From Larix kaempferi (Eukaryota > Streptophyta > Pinopsida > Pinales > Pinaceae), in assembly GCA_027924585.1 (NCBI GenBank), contig BSBM01000592.1, forward strand, positions 62,001 to 126,000: a DNA stretch of 64,000 nt, read 5' to 3'. Under the pieces are notes generated by a model. That model had not been told where the DNA came from. It made no database searches and saw only the letters and a program-made list of their open reading frames with translations. Shown here piece by piece: positions 24,201 to 33,780 of the stretch. The stretch's first letter is position 1; every line of letters starts with the position of its first letter. The position numbers were made by a program, and so were the translations under genes.

Positions 24201-25314
24201 ATTGAAGAAGTCTTTGTACGGGTTAAAACAGGCCCCAAGAGCTTGGTACGCAAAGATGGACTCCTTCCTTCTTTCTCAGAATTTCCAAAGATGCAAATCT
24301 GATCCGAATGTCTATCTTCAGCGAGTTAAAGGTAATTTGTTGGTTATTGTACTTTATGTTGATGATCTGCTTATTACTGGTAGCACACTTACTTCAATAA
24401 ACAAGCTAAAAACTGCCTTAAATCTAGCTTTTGACATGAGCGATTTGGGCTTGCTGAGTCACTTTTTGGGCTTGGAGATAGCTCAAAATTTCGATGGGAT
24501 CACTATATCTCAGCAAAAATATGCTTTCGACCTGTTATTGAAGTTTAATATGGCTGAATGTAAGGCAGCCCCGTTCCCATTCCTCTCAGGAATCAGTCTT
24601 GAGGAGGGAGATTCCACACCGCTTGCAGATTGCAGTATGTATCGACAGTTGATTGGTTCACTACTTTATTTGACACATTCACGGCCTGATATCTCATATG
24701 CCGTGAGTGCCGTGTCAAGATATATGCAGCAGCCACATGAGCTTCATTGGCGAGCAGCCAAGCGGATCTTGCAGTATGTGCAAGGTACGAGACAGTTTGG
24801 CATACATTATGCTGCAGATTCTGAGCTAGATTTCATTGGTTTTACTGATTCAGATTGGGCAGGTGATAGCATTGATCGGAAGTCCACTTCCGGTTATGTT
24901 TTCATGATTGGTCATGGTGCTATTTGCTGGTCCAGCAAAAAGCAAGCAGCCATTTCACTTTCTTCAGCAGAGGCAGAGTATCGAGGGGCAGTCAATGCCT
25001 GCATTCAGGCAGTTTGGTTGCAGGGTATTCTTTCCGAGTTTGGTTTTGGTGGCACTACTTCGACTGTCCTATTTTGTGACAATCAAAGTGCTATCAAGAT
25101 CTCCACAGATCCAGTTCAGCGGCAGAGGACCAAGCACATTGAGATTCATATGCATTACATTCGACAGTTGGTGCATGACCGCACCATCATTCTGCAATAT
25201 TGCCCTACCGATGAGCAAATTGCAGACATCTTCACCAAGAGCTTCACTGAGAAGAAGTTCTCTTACCTACGTTCACTGTTGGGGGTGAGTTCCATCATGG
25301 TGGAGACAGATTGA
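21238..25314 (+). CDS. Copia B gag-pol polyprotein, intact
   Basis: One open frame of 1358 aa from the Met starting MEYSSSKP, a typical Copia length. The frame stays open to an upstream Met at 21037 (1425 aa), but the extra 67 residues look like leader. Numbered from 21037: gag (UBN2-type), zinc knuckle CTYCNRGFHPESSC (CX2CX4HX4C, Cys325), protease DSGAS (Asp388), the pre-integrase region, then integrase D584, D647, E683 (DX35E, within NGVAERKNR). RT follows with YVDD at 1107-1110, then RNase H with FTDSDW (D1271), SAEAEY and CDNQSAI. All key catalytic motifs are present and there are no internal stops, in sharp contrast to every other pol in the window. Integrase before RT confirms Copia order. 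Confidence 0.97.
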   Translation: MEYSSSKPILTPFNYFDWKDDMEIILRSKGYYRVTLGLELEPNNVAERTKHYNKLDEAYGLLCLSISKDLHFHLSGLKTPKAIWEQLETLFGKQDELRAFQLENELIGLNPENFETINEFFTKFKNLNLQLKNSGVIKEDKQLILSILSKLGKDYSVFVSTFNSGRLTTPNWKMPTLNAFIESVTKEHDKLIQMGSISSKYSALFVQGPKISNGKGKLKKEKPKFEPHKQKDKGKQTDAPSSSKSKQKGKEGNQKSKCTYCNRGFHPESSCMKKTIDQMALLLEKNNITLPDGARKKDRNDDHERGQALMATVSKPTLLIDSGASNHMAANIDSFSSFDPNSSIPIHLGDDSKISSKGKGTIHVDHGCFQNVLYVPSLASNLLSVYQMTHTGDPKKVTFSPNTVEISDIKSGRLVAVGKANHTAKCYEFSHFIPLAKPTALRTHGNEVSRLWHERFGHLNYKYLLLLSNKSMVDGLPQLRSSKGICTGCIIGKHPEHRFDRGKASRASTILGLIHSDISGPLPHMSLNGSRYVLTFIDDYSRFTWVFFLKNKSEVLGKFKDFKASVETTTESKIKALRSDNGGEYIKSKLLQLCAQSGIKIQHTVPYTPQQNGVAERKNRSLKEMATCMIESKGLAANLWAEAINVAAYIQNRVPHSSVKGMTPFEAFFGHKPDVSNLRVFGSTAWARIPSEKRRALDPQSIECILIGYGEESKAYKLMDIRSKKIFIERSVQFEEPLQELQLVEEKTADSPPSPEEDSSSDNEGMSSDISDIVAAYDDHDISGSESDHSDLPQFPKWAQNTLQSAGSSLGNPADPRRTRGDFQRAGMALSIADPFLPEICYLMAGSDPQSYYSAHRDPRWKDAMDEEYSSLQKNNTWELVSLPPERKLVKCKWVYRTKVAADGTISKYKARLVAKGFSQVQGVDYTETFAPVAKMDSIRLVLAIAASKHWEVHHMDVKSAFLHGDLAEEVYMQQPEGYTSDPSLVCRLKKSLYGLKQAPRAWYAKMDSFLLSQNFQRCKSDPNVYLQRVKGNLLVIVLYVDDLLITGSTLTSINKLKTALNLAFDMSDLGLLSHFLGLEIAQNFDGITISQQKYAFDLLLKFNMAECKAAPFPFLSGISLEEGDSTPLADCSMYRQLIGSLLYLTHSRPDISYAVSAVSRYMQQPHELHWRAAKRILQYVQGTRQFGIHYAADSELDFIGFTDSDWAGDSIDRKSTSGYVFMIGHGAICWSSKKQAAISLSSAEAEYRGAVNACIQAVWLQGILSEFGFGGTTSTVLFCDNQSAIKISTDPVQRQRTKHIEIHMHYIRQLVHDRTIILQYCPTDEQIADIFTKSFTEKKFSYLRSLLGVSSIMVETD

Positions 25315-25491
25315 TTCATTATTATGCTTTAGACTTGAGGGGGGGCTTTCTTCCCACTGGGTTTTCCCTCTTTCCTCACTTAGTTTATTTTCAGCATTTT
25401 TTGGATTATTGTATTGGGGTGACCTTTGGTCTTAGTTACCAGGGCCCCACATTATTTTAGTTGGCACATCATAGTCTAGCTTGAGGGGGGG
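25315..25491 (+). other. Copia B 3' untranslated segment with two polypurine tracts
   Basis: Short noncoding segment between the stop codon and the 3' LTR. The true polypurine tract is TTGAGGGGGGG at 25481-25491, abutting the LTR. A near copy, ACTTGAGGGGGGG, lies at about 25333-25345 just after the stop codon and could prime a second plus-strand start. Confidence 0.8.
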
Positions 25492-26255
25492 TGTTCGGAT
25501 ATCCATCATCTATTTCGGGATACATATCTATTTCAGGATCATCTATTTCGGGATACATATCTACTTCAGGATCTTGCATGATCTATTTCAGGATATGCAG
25601 TCCAGTCACCAGTTTGATGCCTCCAGCACCTTATCCACCTTCTTCTAGCACCCGGGAGCCACTTTCCACATATTTTTAGCCCTCCTAAGCTGAAAGGCGC
25701 CCTCTTCTCACCTACTGACAGAGAAGGGCGCACTTGTTCACCTACCACTGCAGATTCACTCCAGTTACATTCAGTTAGCTCCGATTCTGATTGATTTCAC
25801 TCCGATTTCACTCCTGACTGACTGTTTCACCTCCGATTGACCTCCAGTTCGATTAGGTGACTTGCTCTGACTCTAGTTAGCCTCCCATGCGCCCCCACTG
25901 AGCCTCCAGATCCTATATCAGTGCTACACACTTCAGTTACATTTATTATGATCAGTTAGACTCAGCTTGACACCTGGATGACTGTTTGTTGTGATTGATG
26001 AGCAACACCGATGATTGATGAGGACTCCTAGATTGAGTCAAGCTACTCCATTCAGTGATTCGAATGGCCTACTTAGTCAATTCGAATTGCCATTGACAGA
26101 TATTGGATTGTATTGTAATCTATTGTAATTCATTCACCCTTTTCTGGGATAGAGAGCACTGCTGCATGTTTTTGCACAGTTTTGCACCATATCTTCTTAT
26201 TCATCTGTTGTGACTGATTTATTTGTTCATTAGATCTGCTGTGACTAACTTTACA
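25492..26255 (+). repeat. Copia B 3' LTR
   Basis: 764 bp, the same length as the 5' LTR, TGTTCGGA...TTTACA, followed by the CAAAA duplication. Confidence 0.96.
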
Positions 26256-27838
26256 CAAAACCCTAGTCTCACAACTCTTTTTGCTCAACAAAAATACCTA
26301 AAAACCCTCAGCCTGTCGGCCAGTTGCAGAGCCTTGACCACCGTTGCAAATTTCACAATAAACACGAAAGCAAAACCAAAGTAGGGTTTAACTCCAAACA
26401 TTCATTGCACTGCCAAGATCAATGGTGGAGATCATCGAGAGAATTACGAAGTATCAAAGTACCATCTACCTTTTTAAATGCAATATCATTACATAGCCAC
26501 AAAGGAGCCAGTTCATCCACGGTTGAACTTTTATTGTTACACATCATCGCAAGAGGGATCACTACCATTGATTTGGCACATGAACAGGCCAGCTATCCAT
26601 CCATGATGGAATCCCATTATCCATAGTAGTTGTCAACATTAAATGCATTGTCAGCGTTATGGCTGCCAACCTCTGACATTACATTCACATCACATTAATT
26701 ATTACAATGGCTTTGCATATGATATAGTCAAAAGACTTCACCATGTTACAACACATTTTGTACATAGTTGTATAGAATAATTTCATAGTTCTCAAAGCAA
26801 CGTATGATTACATAGTTGCATTTACTCCTCATAACATATAGTTTCTTAGAATCCACTTATCATAAAGTATTACAAGGTTTGCATATAGTCTATATGTGTG
26901 TATGCAATTCCATATAGTTACACATATATAATATGGGTCACACATAACTCATATCAGTTGTATAATAGTAAAAAAAGTTCAAAGTGTATAGTATAAAATA
27001 GGATATCAAAATGTATACATACCATATAGTTGCATAGAAATCCTATTGTGCATATAATGTCGCACAATCACATAGGTGACACATAGGGTGTCATGATGCA
27101 CACAAATCACATTACATAAATGTGATAGTTGTTAAAATGGCGATAAACTTTATTTGTAAGGGTTCGATAATAATTCTTTGAGCACCTTAAAATATACCAT
27201 AGAGTTATACTTGGTGAACAGATCCTAGAATTACACTTACATACATTCCAATGTGTATGTAAAGGAAATATCTCAAACCAACACTATCATAGCAGGTTAT
27301 AGGCCCTAAACAAGTTAACAAACAGTTGTCCATGGAATTTCCACAAATTACCATGGAGTTAGAAGGTAGACGTTTACATACAAAAAACATGATGGAAAAC
27401 AAATAAATCTGGGTATAACACTGTGATACTAACATTATAGATCTTCTTGGATAAACTATTGATTACGTGTCGCAACTTTAATCTCTTACCTATCAATCTT
27501 TCACAAGTACAAATACACATGTTTTAGCACGAATGCTAAGTAAGCCTCGGGGCGTCCGAAGGACCCCTTCTTCAATCAAACACAAGTACATTAGTCAAAC
27601 AGTTGTTCTAACATTTATAAATAACAGTAGCAGAGATGTGTAACAACACAACTAAATATGGATAGCATTAAGACTTAAGCATAAATATGTTTGATTGTAA
27701 ATCCTTACTTAATCAACTAGCATGGCATTAAAGACAGCAAGATAACATTTCATACATTGTTCCATTTCCGCATCTATTAAATAGCATTTATTGTCACATA
27801 GAAAAAATTTTAATTTTTGCGATTTTTGGGATGTTACA

Positions 27839-28222
27839 TGATGAATGATTAAGGATTATCGAATAAAGTTGAATAGAAGTGACCAAATCTCATAAACCCA
27901 TTGCGCGGCTTGTGGATGCACTGAGGGTGAAAACACCTTTGGTTCTGAAGATACTCGACGCAGAGTAGAACACTTCGCGCAGTCATTGACCACAGTGCGC
28001 AACTCGTACCGCACTGTACATGAATCAGTTCAAACACTCGCATCATAAGGTTGTGGAAGCCTGCTTCTACAACCACCCCCTCAACTTCACCTCGGGTGAG
28101 ACCTCAGGCTGCTTGCATTCTGTTGCTAAAAGGGCCGATGAATAGGGTTTTTATTGGTATCTTGTACCGCAAAGTACCTGGGTCTACATTAGAAAACCTC
28201 TAGAACTGTGCTGCAACCAACA
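27839..28222 (+). repeat. Gypsy C 5' LTR, right-hand fragment
   Basis: 384 bp that align end to end with the last 384 bp of the C 3' LTR (46443-46826), with roughly a tenth of positions different by eye. The left part was separated when tandem Gypsy A inserted here and should lie upstream of the window. It ends CCAACA, matching the TGTTGG start of the 3' LTR. The two outermost ORFs of this region on the minus strand are not supported. Confidence 0.9.
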
Positions 28223-28224
28223 AA

Positions 28225-28241
28225 TGGTTTTGTTTCCGCGC
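28225..28241 (+). other. Possible decayed primer site of Gypsy C
   Basis: TGGTTTTGTTTCCGCGC starts two bases after the LTR. It keeps the TGG...GTT.CCG frame of the tRNA-Asp type primer site used by Athila/Tat elements, with several mismatches that are mostly C-to-T. It is clearly not the tRNA-Met site. Tentative. Confidence 0.35.
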
Positions 28242-28260
28242 TAAGACCAGTGATGCAATA

Positions 28261-28758
28261 GTGTATTCAGGAAAAGTAATGTCCGACAGTTGGCATCCAG
28301 AAAAGAAAGAGATCTGGGCTTGGTGCGATAAGATCGAAAGAGACTTTGTAAAGAAAGAAAACAGACATCCACGTCTATCTGACATACAGTGGTTGAACAG
28401 ATACTTGTGGACGAAGATCCATGAAATTTTTTGGGCTTCGTTTCCAAACGAGCTACATGAGTGGATATCGCGCCTAGCAGAAATAAAGAATTGTTCCCAA
28501 GGCGGAGTACCTACAGAGTGGAGTCCAGAGCTTACCGCACAACTCAAATCAATCGACAGTCCACTGTCACGTGCAGTTGACTTCTGGGTTGATAGCATAC
28601 TAGAAGGATTTGTGACTGAGTTTGCTATAGATATGCTGAAGTCCTACAGCCAAGTTGAAGCATACTTTTTCGAAGGATTTAGAGGTAAGTTCCTGAAAAA
28701 AATCAGTCTATATATTAAAGTGCTTTTAGCTGAGAAAGGTGTTTTAAGAATGCAACAA
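28261..28758 (+). pseudogene. Gypsy C gag, N-terminal domain
   Basis: Open frame beginning MYSGKVMSDSWHPEKK, rich in Trp and charged residues, right after the LTR and leader. I recognise no named domain. At about 28757 the coding sense passes by a +1 frame change into the next segment (NSKYVMIENTHNDSDEKN...), so this is the N-terminal part of one gag frame broken by an indel. The start codon choice is only the first ATG in an open frame. Confidence 0.7.
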
Positions 28759-30330
28759 TAGTTCTAAATATGTCATGATAGAGAATACACACAATGATTC
28801 TGATGAAAAAAATCATACTTTGAGAAGTGGAAAGAGATCAAAGCTTACTAACGAAAAGCAACTCACGCAATCTAGGAACCATATAGATACTGAAATTCCA
28901 TGTGACCTCAATAATACGAACACTTAGTTATCAGCCACAATCCAGCATATTACACCTCAAAATCCATCAGTCCAAAACTGATCCGCTGCGAGTATCGCAC
29001 AACCTATCCCACAGATCAGCAATACTAGTAATACCACAAGAGTGAGTACTCACAACACTATGACTCAAACTATTCCACAGAATATTATCCCTAGCACACA
29101 ATCCAGAAGGAGAATGATAGATAATGATATAAAACTCCCGATATTCAAAGGAATGGGTCAGGAAGACCCAGATCAACACTGGTTTCTATGCGAAGCCATG
29201 TGGAGTGTCAAGCAAGTTATGGATGATGCTATAAAAAGAGTGCAGCTCATCACTACTTTTAGAGATAGATCAGTGCATTGGTTTATGAAGTATTCTCAAT
29301 CACAGCCAAGAACCTTAGTAGACATCAAGACCGTGATTGCAGCAGACTTTAAAAAACCCAAATCAAAATCACAATGCATAACAAAGTTGAAATAAATCAA
29401 GTAGAAACCTACTGAATCGGTATGGGAATTCGACCAAAAATTCAAAACATTGTTAGATAAAGTGAGCTTTGTTATAGCTCCACAATAGCATCAATAATGG
29501 TTCATTACTGCATTGTTTCCCCATATCAGACAACCACTGATGCAACAAAAGTTTGTATCACAAGCTGAGGCCTTGGAGATTGCAATGAAGTTGGAAGCTT
29601 CACCAATTGGATAAAGTAGTTCTGGGATGATATAGATCTAGAACCAATTGGATACCTTGACATTAGAATTAAAAGGTATTAAGAATGGAAAGGAGCAGAG
29701 ACATGAACAAAGACATGAAGTTTGGTGCACATGATGCAAAGGAGAGGGACACACTAGGGAACATTTCCCCTTATTTCAAGATTATCTTAATAGTGGTGCA
29801 CCAAACCCGATAAATATAAATCAGAACCAGGCACCGTGGTGTGAAATTTGTAGAAGCAGAGGACACAGGCCTGAGGACTGCTACCTGATACAAAAATATG
29901 TAAAGACACCGAAAAACTTATACTGCAATTTCTGTAATTCAATTGGACATGATGAGTCCAACTATCGTGCTTATGAACTGATGAATGAAAGAAAGCGAGA
30001 TATGGAAGCAATGCAAGGTGCTGGAATGTACCACATCCAAGAGAAAAATCAGCCAAAGCAAGAGAACACCCACTATGATCAAGGAGGATATAGAGGCCGC
30101 GGTGGTGGATATCGCGGGAGAGGAAGAAATACTGGTCAAAATCAAGGAAGAGGACCAGGCTAGGTAATATGCTATAACCGTGGCCAACCAGGTCATGTAT
30201 CAAGAGATTGCACCAATCCATGCACAGCATGCAACCACTGTAAATCATTTGAGCATGTGATTGAAGACTCCCCATACTTGAGGTAGAAATGCAGAAATGG
30301 AGAAGAATAGAAACAACGAATCCTAACATT
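28757..30330 (+). pseudogene. Gypsy C gag core and zinc-knuckle cluster
   Basis: Continuation of gag with several premature stops. The gag core is near 29120-29400 (IKLPIFKGMGQEDPDQHWF) and 29400-29620. A run of Cys/His knuckles follows: 29726 (WCT-stop-CKGEGHTREHF, last Cys lost), 29840 (CEICRSRGHRPEDC, intact CX2CX4HX4C), 29923 (CNFCNSIGHDESNY, last Cys lost), an Arg-Gly stretch (GGYRGRGGGYRGRGRN, about 30085-30135), 30170 (CYNRGQPGHVSRDC, second Cys now Arg) and 30220 (CTACNHCKSFEHVIED, degenerate). It would bind RNA in the virus-like particle. Non-functional in this copy. Confidence 0.8.
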
Positions 30331-30333
30331 TAG

Positions 30334-31310
30334 TTGATCGCATCAGAGAACAGACCTACAGGTCAGAGTGTCAACGCGGTAACACGAAGTGGTGCTAATA
30401 CAGGAAAAGACAATAGCACAGAAGCCTCGACTTCTGAAACAACTAATCCTAAGAAGAACCCTAGAGAAACAGTAGGGATTAGAAAATATCCTGGGAAAGC
30501 ACCTCCATTGAACTTACATAAAAATAAAGAAATATTTAAAGAAGCAGGGGACATATTTAAACAACCACCACCTACTTCACCAAGGATCCCATTGTGAAGT
30601 GAAGTACCACAAATAGAAGATATGCCACTGGCATATGATCAGATGTGCACTGCACCAAATGCCTCTATTTTTGTTGCGCAGTTTCTACATAGCTGCATCA
30701 AGTTATTAAAAAACAAAGACACTCTTATGGAATTTGAAAAACTGATAAATCAGTATGAATCATGTAGTAAGAAAGGAATAGCACATGGCGCAGTACATAA
30801 CATGAGGAGTCCCAAAAGAATCGGTAGGGAAATGCGGTTCACTACACAGATAGGAGACTATGAGATGGACGAGATCATTCTTGATCTCGGATCTGAAGTG
30901 AATGTCTTTACCTAGTAGACATGGTAGGCGATGGGAAAACCAAATCTATAGTGGTCACCCATACAGTTAAGAATGGCTAATCAAGGCATAGTTATACCTC
31001 TAGGAAGGTTAACTAATACTATTGTTGACATTGACAGAGTGCAAAGTTATGCAGACTCAAAGTAATTGAAATTGTGGATGATAGCAATCCTTATCCATCA
31101 CTGCTGGGCATCGATTGGGAAATGGCGAATTCCACCATCATCAATATGAAGACAATGAAAATGATATTTGAAGGCAATGACATAAGGGTTGTTGCACCAT
31201 TGTTTCCTTCGCAGGGGCAGCAATATGTTGAACCTATTCAAGAAGAGTACAGAGCTCAAGGCCTTGATCGTATCTATCAAATGACAACAAATGTTGCAGA
31301 TTATATTCAT
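30334..31310 (+). pseudogene. Gypsy C protease region
   Basis: Decayed pol N-terminus. A basic, Pro-rich linker is followed by a retropepsin-like segment, IGDYEMDEIILDLGSEVNVFT (about 30850-30912). The active site reads DLGS where D-S/T-G is usual. After a stop at 30913 and a frame change, the second half of the fold is recognisable as YPSLLGIDWEMAN (about 31090). Stops and at least one frame change inactivate it. Confidence 0.72.
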
Positions 31311-32297
31311 CCTACTGCAGATGGAATGCTCAGCAAGCGCTGCGATAGTTCTTGCATCTCAGACTCTGAGGCAGGATTAGAAAACTGGCAACACAGAATG
31401 CATGAAGTATCTGCGACAATTACAAAGTCACTCTGTTGGATTGGAAATCAAGTAAGTCCAATCCCCGCTTATGATGGTAAAGCTAACATCTATTCATTTA
31501 TCAAACAATACACTGCAGCAGTTGAAAATGAACATCGCATCTTAGCATTAGACATGACATTCAGAGAAACACCTGCCAAATGGTGGGCTACACATAAAAA
31601 GACAATGACAACTTGGGACCAGTGCAAAATAAAACTACAGATTAGATTTGTTGATAAGGTCACACTACCAATTGAGAAATATAATGGTTAGATGGATCTA
31701 GGAGATCATATCGTAGCTTGTGTACAAGCTTGGAAGGAAACACCATAGATGGAATGGGTACATCTCTTTGTGCATACGTTGGAGGAGCCTATTCCAAAAA
31801 AATGGTATCTAGAGGAGGAGATGCGCATAGTAACTGTGGATTGGTCCGTCCTCACTGCGACATTCCAAAAGGATTTTAGTTTTCAAGATGACCATCTAAC
31901 TATATGTGATGCGCTGCAACTGATCAAGCAAAAGATATTTAGCCCACATTGCAAGGAGGAAAACATAACACTAGAAGAGTTTTTTGACACAAGCAATGTA
32001 CTTGTGAGTATACAACCAGAATGGTCAGAACAGATAGAGCAGGCTTTAGACTACTACAACATAGCTGAAGAAATTGAAGATAGCGATGAGGAGGACCCGC
32101 GAAACATAAAGATCCCAGAATCAGAAGGAATATGCGAGGTAGAAGGACCTCCACTAGAAATTCCAGATATGAGTGGACCAATTAAAACAAAGAAAGTGAA
32201 CATCGACACCCCTGAAGAGCTGAAGTTCACAGCAATAGGAGACTACTGGGATGATGACACAGTTGCGGAGATCACAGCTATATTACAGGAATATTAG
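31311..32297 (+). pseudogene. Gypsy C second gag-like module between protease and RT
   Basis: Two open segments (to 31691, and 31749-32297) separated by two stops. The first contains IPAYDGKANIYSFIKQY, then ETPAKWWATHKKTMTTW and IKLQIRFVDK, a layout like the Retrotrans_gag core (Trp-rich turn, then a helix ending in rF). The second continues with VHTLEEPIPKKWYLEEE, DALQLIKQKIF and an acidic tail (IEDSDEEDPRN) leading into the RT linker. Gag is normally upstream of protease and C already has one there, so this is an extra module. Its function is unknown; gag likeness is by pattern, not by search. Confidence 0.55.
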
Positions 32298-33780
32298 GAA
32301 GTATTCCCCATGAAGTTCACAGAGATGAAAGGCATCCTGGGAGACTTAGGAGTGATCAGAATTCCTCTTAAGCCAGGAGAAAACCCTGTGAAACAAAGAC
32401 CATATAGATTAAACCCACGTTACAGAGAACGATAAGGCAGAACATCCTGGGAGACTTAGGAGTGATCATAATTCCTCTTAAGCTAGGAGAAAAACCTGTG
32501 AAACAAAGACCATATAGATTAAACCCACGTTACAAAGAACGATAAGGCAGAACACAACAAGATGCTCGATGTAGGAATCATTGAGTTGGTTGAAGAATCT
32601 GAATGGATAAGCCCAATGGTCGTCCAAGATAAGAAAACAAAGGGTGAAATCAAGATCTGTGTTGATCTTAGAAAGCTAAATGATGCTTCAATGCATGACC
32701 CATTTCCTACTCCTTTTACCAACGAAGTACTTGATAACGTGGGAGGTAACGAAGCATACTCTTTTACTGATGGGTTTTATGGATACCATCAGATTAGAAT
32801 TGATCTAGCAGACAGACACAAGACAACTTTTGTAACAGAATGGGGTTCATTCCAGTATACAGTAATGCCATTTGGTTTAAAGAATGCACCAGCCATATTT
32901 TCAAGAGTAGTGATCGCAGCATTTAAAGAATTCATACACAAATTTGTAGAAGTTTACTTTGATGATTGGACCATTTTTGGGTTACTAAAGAACCATGCCA
33001 TGAACCTCAGGATGATGCTAGAAAAATGCAGACAGCATCAGATTTCATTGAATTTGAAGAAATGTATTTTCTGTGTTCCTTATGGGATTCTGCTGGGACA
33101 TATCGTGTGTAAGAAAGGGTTGATGGTTGATCCTGCGAAGATAGCAGTTATTGTAAACTTACCTACACCAAATTCAGTTAAACAATTGTGCAACACACTA
33201 GGGCATATCGACTACTATAGAAAATTCATAAATGGGTATGCACAGATAACCGCATCAATGGAGAAGATTTTAAAAAAGGATGCACCATTCATTTGGAATG
33301 ACGATTGTGAGAAAGGATTCGACACATTGAAAGAGAAAATGGTCACTGCGCCGATCCTAGTTTTTCCAGACTGGAAAAATCCATTTCACGTACATGTTGA
33401 TGCTTCATGTATAGCATTGGGTATTGTTCTCATGCAGCCAGGAGAAGGAGGCATTGATCATCCCATTGCATTTTCGAGCAAAAAGCTGTCATCTGTTGAG
33501 AAGAATTATGCCACAACTTAAAGGGAAGGACTTGCAATGGTATATGTACTACAGAAGTTCAGACACTATTTGCTTGGTGTGCACTTCTCTATGTTTATCG
33601 ACCATTCTTCATTAAAATACATGGTCAATAAGCCAGTGTTAGGGGGGCGAATATGCAGATGGCTCTTACTCTTCCAAGAGTATAATTTTGAAATAATAGT
33701 TAAACCAGGTAGATTAAATTTAGGCCTTGATCATCTATCAAGGATCGAGTCAGGAGAGGAACCTATGAATCTAGAAGACA
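32298..33780 (+). pseudogene. Gypsy C reverse transcriptase and RNase H
   Basis: RT and RNase H, largely open at 32562-33521 with one stop at 33519-33521 and a continuation to about 33780. RT blocks: VDLRKLNDAS, FYGYHQIRID, VMPFGLKNAPAIFSRV and catalytic YFDD at 32955-32966 (Asp codons 32961 and 32964 intact). The connection and RNase H follow: GHIDYYRKF, HVHVDASCIALG, then REGLAMVYVLQKFRHYLLG and LNLGLDHLSRI. The 5' edge carries a 110-bp direct duplication that breaks the frame. RT style (YFDDW, no chromodomain downstream) suggests the Athila/Tat side of plant Gypsy elements, which is inference. Confidence 0.88.
32333..32552 (+). repeat. 110-bp tandem duplication in Gypsy C pol
   Basis: Copies 32333-32442 and 32443-32552 differ at about four bases. 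The unit covers the linker ending PYRLNPRY just before the RT. 110 is not a multiple of three, so the duplication itself breaks the frame. Confidence 0.93.

Larger units (their letters stand above)
20053..26255 (+). mobile_element. Copia element B, full length and apparently intact
   Basis: Complete Ty1/Copia retrotransposon of 6203 bp: LTR 20053-20816, primer site, leader, a single uninterrupted gag-pol ORF, polypurine tract, LTR 25492-26255. It is flanked by perfect 5-bp duplications CAAAA (20048-20052 and 26256-26260). The flanks rejoin to match LTR1 and LTR2 of Gypsy A. I count about six differences between the 764-bp LTRs, so it is the youngest insertion in the window and may be active or recently so. 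Confidence 0.97.
17068..27838 (+). repeat. LTR3 of tandem Gypsy A, split by Copia B
   Basis: Third copy of the LTR, in two pieces, 17068-20052 and 26256-27838. Removing Copia B and one CAAAA duplication leaves about 4563 bp, matching LTR2. It begins TGTAACAT and ends ATGTTACA. The DNA straight after it is not flanking genomic DNA but the broken 5' LTR of element C. Confidence 0.93.

Noticed and set aside
28200-28598. Minus-strand ORF of 132 aa opposite the element C gag
   Set aside because: It lies antisense to a plausible gag frame directly after the LTR and has no recognisable motif.
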